Source of the DNA: Exiguobacterium marinum DSM 16307
GTDB taxonomy: Bacteria > Bacillota > Bacilli > Exiguobacteriales > Exiguobacteriaceae
Direction: 5' to 3'
Assembly (NCBI RefSeq): GCF_000620845.1
Contig: NZ_KK211189.1
Coordinates: 1,131,662 to 1,195,661, forward strand
Length of the DNA stretch: 64,000 nt
Position numbers and translations under genes: made by a program
Part shown: in pieces, positions 59,854 to 64,000 of the stretch
Numbering within the stretch: position 1 is the first letter of the stretch
Layout of the letters: every line of letters begins with the position of its first letter
The notes under the pieces: model-generated
What the model saw: only the letters and a program-made list of their open reading frames with translations
Told to the model about the DNA's origin: nothing
Database searches by the model: none

Positions 59854-60711
59854 ATGAAGCAAATCGTCAAAGACTATCTGTATTTGTTGACCGGTTCGGT
59901 GTTCGTCGCCTCGGCCTTCAGCTTATTTCTATTGCCGAACAATTTGGCGTCAGGTGGGGTGAGTGGGATATCGGTTATCACGTATGAACTGTTCGGGATT
60001 TCACCGGGGGCATTTCAGCTCGTGGCGAACGTACTACTTCTCATCATTGGGTGGACCATCCTCGGTCTCGGATTCGGGGTGAAGTCGCTCGTCGGCTCCA
60101 TCTTCTTACCGGGTGTCATTCTTTTCTATGAAGCGATCGATGCAGGGGCTGCCGTGAACGACACGCTCCTCGCCGCCATATTTGGCGGTGTCGGTGTTGG
60201 AGTCGGGCTAGGACTCATCTTCCGGGGACGTGCCTCGACAGGTGGAATGGACTTGATTGCGCAAATCTTACATAAGTTCACGCACATCCCGCTTTATTTA
60301 TGTATCGCGCTCCTCGACGGCATGGTCGTCTTGACCGCCGCCCTCACGTTCTCGTTCTCGACCGGACTTTATGCACTGATCGCCCTATTCATCACGGTCA
60401 AGATGATCGACTTCGTCCAGCTCGGATTCACGCAGGACAAGATGGCCTATATCATCTCGGAGAAGCGGGACTTCATCGTCCGTGCCGTCTTTGAGGAGCT
60501 CGATCGTGGAGCGACCGAGATTCAAGCAATCGGGGCTTATTCTCGTCTCGATCGTCCGATGCTCATGATCGTCGTCCGTCAGAGCGAGGTGAGTCGTCTG
60601 AAAGAGATCATTCGTCGGATTGACCCCGATGCGTTCCTCGTCTTCAGTGAGGCACATGAGGTGCTCGGACAAGGGTTCACGTCGGACAAACGCTATATCA
60701 ACGTTCCATAA
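59854..60711 (+). CDS. YitT-family membrane protein (DUF161 plus DUF2179; YvjA position)
   Basis: A 285-residue protein with six membrane helices (LPNNLASGGVSGISVITYEL, GVGLGLIFRGRASTGGMDLIAQ) and a C-terminal DUF2179 domain (VFEELDRGATEIQAIGAYSR). Close in layout to the gene at 35628-36542. Genes of this family lie near prfB and cccB in B. subtilis too. Substrate unknown. AAGGAG precedes the ATG. Confidence 0.9.
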   Translation: MKQIVKDYLYLLTGSVFVASAFSLFLLPNNLASGGVSGISVITYELFGISPGAFQLVANVLLLIIGWTILGLGFGVKSLVGSIFLPGVILFYEAIDAGAAVNDTLLAAIFGGVGVGVGLGLIFRGRASTGGMDLIAQILHKFTHIPLYLCIALLDGMVVLTAALTFSFSTGLYALIALFITVKMIDFVQLGFTQDKMAYIISEKRDFIVRAVFEELDRGATEIQAIGAYSRLDRPMLMIVVRQSEVSRLKEIIRRIDPDAFLVFSEAHEVLGQGFTSDKRYINVP

Positions 60712-60819
60712 GTTGTGGAATCTTTGTGTACTTTTCGTGAGATTAGGTTAGAAAGTATACGTGAAAGGCTATAATGGTAAATGTAGGTCATTTCTACAAC
60801 TTAGGAGGGGAACGTGGTT

Positions 60820-61155
60820 ATGAAAAAATGGATGATGGCGATTGGCCTTGGTGCCATGCTGACACTCGGCGCATGTGGCGGCGGTGAAGAGGAAGATACG
60901 TCGAGCAACGGGGATTCGGGCTCGAACACGGCATCGGTTGACGCGGAAGCGGTGTACGCACAAAACTGTGCGGCATGTCACGGTGCGAACCTTGAAGGAA
61001 TGAGTGGTCCGTCACTCGAGCAAGTCGGCGCTAATCTGTCGGCAGAAGATATTGAGAACGTCATTCGTAACGGTCAAGGTGCAATGCCTGCGAACGTCAT
61101 TGAAAAAGACGAAGAAATCACGGCGGTTGCTGCTTGGCTCGCTGAAAAAAAATAA
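60820..61155 (+). CDS. cccB: Lipid-anchored cytochrome c-551
   Basis: A 111-residue lipoprotein cytochrome. The signal peptide ends in lipobox LGAC. A Gly/Asp/Ser-rich linker (about 20-40) leads to a class I cytochrome c domain with heme site CAACH, and the axial methionine in GAMPAN. It carries electrons on the outer face of the membrane. A TATAAT box is at 60770-60775. ATG 60820 has better spacing to AGGAGGGG than GTG 60814. Confidence 0.94.
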   Translation: MKKWMMAIGLGAMLTLGACGGGEEEDTSSNGDSGSNTASVDAEAVYAQNCAACHGANLEGMSGPSLEQVGANLSAEDIENVIRNGQGAMPANVIEKDEEITAVAAWLAEKK

Positions 61156-61163
61156 GATAGGCA

Positions 61164-61199
61164 CCACAGGAATAGCGTTGACTATCCTGTGGTTTTTTT
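61164..61199 (+). terminator. Terminator of cccB
   Basis: A stem of about 11 bp with one bulge (61164-61175 with 61181-61192) followed by seven T residues. Confidence 0.82.
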
Positions 61200-61208
61200 G
61201 ATTAATTG

Positions 61209-61236
61209 TTGCAATTTTCTGTTTTATTGGTATGGT
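61209..61236 (+). promoter_or_regulatory. SigA promoter of the BCCT transporter gene
   Basis: TTGCAA (61209-61214), 16-bp spacer, TATGGT (61231-61236) preceded by TGG as an extended -10. Confidence 0.5.
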
Positions 61237-61263
61237 AATAAGAGATTACAGAAATGGAGTGAT

Positions 61264-62874
61264 ATGGTTTTGAGGACAAAATTAATAGACTGGCCAACAT
61301 TTATTGGATCAGTGATCTTACTGTTAGCAGTGACGTTACCTCTTATTTTCTTCCCGGAAACAGGTAAGGCTTTAGTCGGGATGGCAAATGAGTATATGAC
61401 ATCAAACTTTGGAATATTATACTTAGCGCTTGGGCTTGGCGCATTCGGATTTTTGATCTACGTTGCCTTCAGTAAGAACGGTCACATTAAGTTGGGCGAC
61501 GAAGATGAGGAACCTGAATTTAGTACTTTTTCATGGGCGGCGATGTTGTTCGCTGCTGGGATTGGGTCAAGTATTCTTTACTGGTCGGTGATTGAATGGG
61601 TTTACTATTACGAAGGACCACCGTTTGGTCTCACACCAGAATCAACAGAAGCCATTCAATGGTCGACGGCATATGGCATGTTTCACTGGGGACCGATTGC
61701 GTGGGCGATTTATGCGCTGCCTGCACTCCCGATTGCGTATTTCTATTATGTACGACGCATATCCGTGTTGAAGGTGAGTGAAGCGGTCCGTCCGATTCTC
61801 GGTGATCGTTCAGACGGTCCACTTGGAAAAGTGATTGATATTTTATTCATCTTCGGTCTTCTTGGAGGCGCAGGGACAACACTCGCCCTCGGTACGCCGA
61901 TGATTGCCGAAGGAATCAGTGAATTGACGGGAATCCCTGTATCACTCGGGATGAAAGCAGTGATTATGCTAGTCTGTACGGTTATTTTTGCAGTTAGTTC
62001 TTATGCTGGATTGAATAAAGGAATCAAATTACTAAGTGACTTGAACATTTGGCTTGCATTAGGAATTTTAACATTTGTATTTGTATTTGGACCGACACGC
62101 TTTATCTTAGAGACAACATTCAACGGTGTTGGGATTGTTATGGATAATTTCTTCCGAATGGCGACGTGGATGGAGCCATTTGGTGATTTTGGTGGCTTTA
62201 CTTCAACGGGATTCCCTGAGTCGTGGACTGTATTCTACTGGGCATGGTGGCTTGTCTATGCTCCATTCGTCGGATTATTCGTGGCACGGATCTCACGTGG
62301 TCGGACGATTCGTGGCATGATCATCGGAACGATGGTCTATGGGACGTTTGGGTGTGTACTGTTTTTCGGAGTTCTCGGAAATTATGGACTATACCTTCAC
62401 CTAAGTGGAACATTCGATGTCATCTCATATATGGCTACTTACGGACCGGCCCCGACAATCATTGCGATTATTAGTCAATTGCCATTTGGAAGTGCGGTAG
62501 TTGGGGTGTTCACTGTCCTCGCCATTATCTTCTTAGCGACGACGTTCGATTCTTCGTCATATATTTTGGCATCAGTCACTCAAAAGCATGTGGAAGATGA
62601 ACCACTCGTATGGAATCGATTGTTTTGGGCATTCGCACTATCGATCATGCCTCTCACACTCATGTTCCTCGGAGGACTTGAAACTTTACAAACAGCAAGT
62701 ATTGTCGGTGGTTTCCCCCTCATATTTATCATGATTTTACTCGGATGGTCGTTTATGCGTGTCTCAAGCAGTGATATCCGGGCGCAAGATGAATATGAGT
62801 CACCGACGATTCATATTCAGTACCGAAAGAAAAAGCGTACCCCGTTCGATGTATTGAAAGACAAGGCAGATTGA
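61264..62874 (+). CDS. BCCT-family betaine/choline/carnitine transporter
   Basis: A 536-residue protein with twelve membrane helices. The BCCT signatures are seen: AAMLFAAGIGSSILYWSVIEW with the conserved glycines, the substrate-box tryptophans in WTVFYWAWWLVYAPFVGLFVARISRGRTIR, and DSSSYILASVT. It imports a compatible solute such as glycine betaine, probably with sodium, for osmotic protection. The specific substrate is not assigned. ATG 61264 is close to GGAGTGAT. An upstream start in the terminator region is rejected. Confidence 0.92.
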   Translation: MVLRTKLIDWPTFIGSVILLLAVTLPLIFFPETGKALVGMANEYMTSNFGILYLALGLGAFGFLIYVAFSKNGHIKLGDEDEEPEFSTFSWAAMLFAAGIGSSILYWSVIEWVYYYEGPPFGLTPESTEAIQWSTAYGMFHWGPIAWAIYALPALPIAYFYYVRRISVLKVSEAVRPILGDRSDGPLGKVIDILFIFGLLGGAGTTLALGTPMIAEGISELTGIPVSLGMKAVIMLVCTVIFAVSSYAGLNKGIKLLSDLNIWLALGILTFVFVFGPTRFILETTFNGVGIVMDNFFRMATWMEPFGDFGGFTSTGFPESWTVFYWAWWLVYAPFVGLFVARISRGRTIRGMIIGTMVYGTFGCVLFFGVLGNYGLYLHLSGTFDVISYMATYGPAPTIIAIISQLPFGSAVVGVFTVLAIIFLATTFDSSSYILASVTQKHVEDEPLVWNRLFWAFALSIMPLTLMFLGGLETLQTASIVGGFPLIFIMILLGWSFMRVSSSDIRAQDEYESPTIHIQYRKKKRTPFDVLKDKAD

Positions 62875-62902
62875 TAGAAGAAAATATCTGTATAGTGAAC
62901 CG

Positions 62903-62950
62903 CCCCATAGAAGTTGGACATGAACATCCAGCTTCTACGGGGTGTTTTTT
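62903..62950 (+). terminator. Terminator of the BCCT gene
   Basis: A 16-bp stem with one mismatch and one wobble (62903-62918 with 62927-62942), then six T residues. A role as part of the left end of the following IS605-type element cannot be excluded. Confidence 0.75.
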
Positions 62951-63071
62951 ATCAAAATTATGCGAGAATACTCCCGCTTCTAAACGTTAAGGACAGTGCT
63001 TGCGTGAAAGTGGGAGATGAATCGCCAGCCTCTCTTTCGGGTAAAATATCTTCAAAAGGGGTGAACGTCAC

Positions 63072-64000
63072 ATGGTGAAGCACAAGGGCTATAAATTCCG
63101 GATCTATCCGACGAAGGAACAGGAGGTCCTGATTGCCAAGACGATCGGCTGTTCCCGGTTCGTGTTCAACCATTTCCTGTCGAAATGGGACGTGGCCCAT
63201 GAAGCGAATGGCAAGGGACTGTCGTATGATGCCTGCTCGAAAGAACTTCCCATACTCAAGCAAGAATTCAGTTGGTTGACGGAAGTGGACAGCACGGCCG
63301 TCCAGAACAGTGTCAAACACCTGGCCGACGCGTATAAGAAGTTCTTCAAGAAGGAGGAAAATCATCCCCGTTTCAAGTCGAAGCGAAACCCCGTCCAATC
63401 CTATACGGCGAACATCCAAGGGAAGTCCCAGCTCCCCGAGGTCTCGATCGTCGGGAACAAGCTCAAACTCCCCAAGCTGAAATGGGTGCGTTTCGCCAAC
63501 TCGAGACACGTCGAGGGTCGCATCCTGAACGCCACGATCCGACGAACAGCTTCGGGTAAATATTTCGTCTCCCTTCTCGCAGAGCAGGAGATCGGTGAAC
63601 TGCCGAAGACCGGTTCATCGGTCGGCGTCGACGTCGGGCTGAAGAACTTTGCCATTCTATCGGACGGCACATTCTACAAGAACGACCGTTACTTCCGCAC
63701 CCTCGAGAAGAAACTGGCGCGGGAGCAACGCAAGTTGTCCCGTCGTCAGCGCATCGCCCTGAACAAGAAAGTGAGACTTTCCGAGGCGAAGAACTACCAG
63801 AAGCAGAAGCGGAAGGTCGCACGCATCCATGAGAAAATCGCCAACAGACGCACCGACTTCCTGCACAAGGTGTCGACCGAGATCGTCAAAAACCACGACG
63901 TCATCGGCATCGAGACCCTGCAGGTGAAGGACATGCAGAAGAACCGCAAGTTGAGCAAGTCGATCTCCGAGGTCAGCTGGTCGGAGTTCTTTCGCATGCT
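63072..64000 (+). CDS. tnpB: TnpB RNA-guided nuclease of an IS200/IS605-family element (3' end outside window)
   Basis: An open frame from ATG 63072 to the window edge, 309 codons. The opening KHKGYKFRIYPTKEQ and the FVFNHFL segment are the OrfB/TnpB N-terminal pattern. The RuvC nuclease domain has Asp187 in VGVDVGLKNFAI and Glu281 in IGIETLQVKDM. A basic helix between them (EKKLAREQRKLSRRQR) matches the family. The zinc finger, third catalytic residue and guide RNA lie beyond the window. AGGGGTGA precedes the ATG. No tnpA is seen upstream, so a tnpB-only element is possible. It is GC-richer than hag and its neighbours. Confidence 0.93.
   Translation, partial: MVKHKGYKFRIYPTKEQEVLIAKTIGCSRFVFNHFLSKWDVAHEANGKGLSYDACSKELPILKQEFSWLTEVDSTAVQNSVKHLADAYKKFFKKEENHPRFKSKRNPVQSYTANIQGKSQLPEVSIVGNKLKLPKLKWVRFANSRHVEGRILNATIRRTASGKYFVSLLAEQEIGELPKTGSSVGVDVGLKNFAILSDGTFYKNDRYFRTLEKKLAREQRKLSRRQRIALNKKVRLSEAKNYQKQKRKVARIHEKIANRRTDFLHKVSTEIVKNHDVIGIETLQVKDMQKNRKLSKSISEVSWSEFFRM

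Noticed and set aside
62958-63509. 183-residue minus-strand frame opposite tnpB
   Set aside because: It is the antisense shadow of tnpB, has no ribosome site and no recognisable motif.
1-64000. CRISPR arrays, tRNA or rRNA genes
   Set aside because: No regularly spaced direct repeats, cloverleaf-like segments or rRNA-like stretches were noticed by reading; a dedicated search was not possible.

Overview
The window is chromosomal DNA from a motile, competence-gene-bearing member of the Bacillales. The backbone order degS-degU-degV, comFA-comFC, yvyF-flgM-flgN-flgK-flgL-yviE-fliW-csrA, hag, flaG-fliD-fliS-fliT, hpf-secA-prfB, cccB is the classic Bacillus subtilis arrangement. Moderate GC, strong AAGGAGG-type ribosome sites, SigD-type flagellar promoters and compact intergenic terminators fit this. 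My best guess at genus is Exiguobacterium; this is an inference from gene content and style, not a database result.

Layout. 1-13.8 kb is a mixed housekeeping/accessory stretch: an alpha/beta hydrolase, CBS protein, LtrA, the decayed tail of a membrane protein, cupin plus aldo/keto reductase, DUF389 protein, M3 peptidase, PTS EIIA-Glc, an ABC-2 exporter pair, and an mhqE-mhqD quinone-detoxification pair behind a perfect MhqR-like palindrome. 14-20.5 kb holds an acyltransferase, an Asp23-family protein, beta-phosphoglucomutase with LacI-type and CcpA-like sites, tagO and an LCP ligase (wall polymer synthesis and attachment), and an IMPACT-family protein. 20.7-23.5 kb is degS-degU-degV. 23.5-27.6 kb is a complete trehalose operon (treR, treP, treA) inserted between degV and comFA, with two identical TreR-like operators and a cre site.

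27.7-34.4 kb is comFA-comFC (no comFB) followed by the flagellar hook-junction genes and the FliW-CsrA switch, ending in a terminator whose loop carries the csrA stop codon. 34.5-41 kb is an accessory block (diguanylate cyclase, YitT protein, monooxygenase, acetyltransferase, chemoreceptor and several unknowns). 41.1-46.5 kb holds hag behind a SigD promoter and a long GGA-rich leader, then a free-standing LAGLIDADG homing endonuclease in reverse orientation, then flaG-fliD-fliS-fliT behind its own SigD promoter.

46.5-49.4 kb has two tandem paralogous lipoproteins and small genes. 49.6-54.6 kb on the minus strand is the most unusual block: comK, then a FliK-like protein, an FlhB-C-like switch protein, a second FliS, a second flagellin, a YaaR protein and a DUF2225 protein. 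54.9-62.9 kb returns to backbone (csp, hpf, secA, prfB without its programmed frameshift, a second YitT protein, cccB, a BCCT transporter). The right edge cuts through an IS605-family TnpB with two RuvC catalytic residues visible.

No tRNA, rRNA or CRISPR array was seen.
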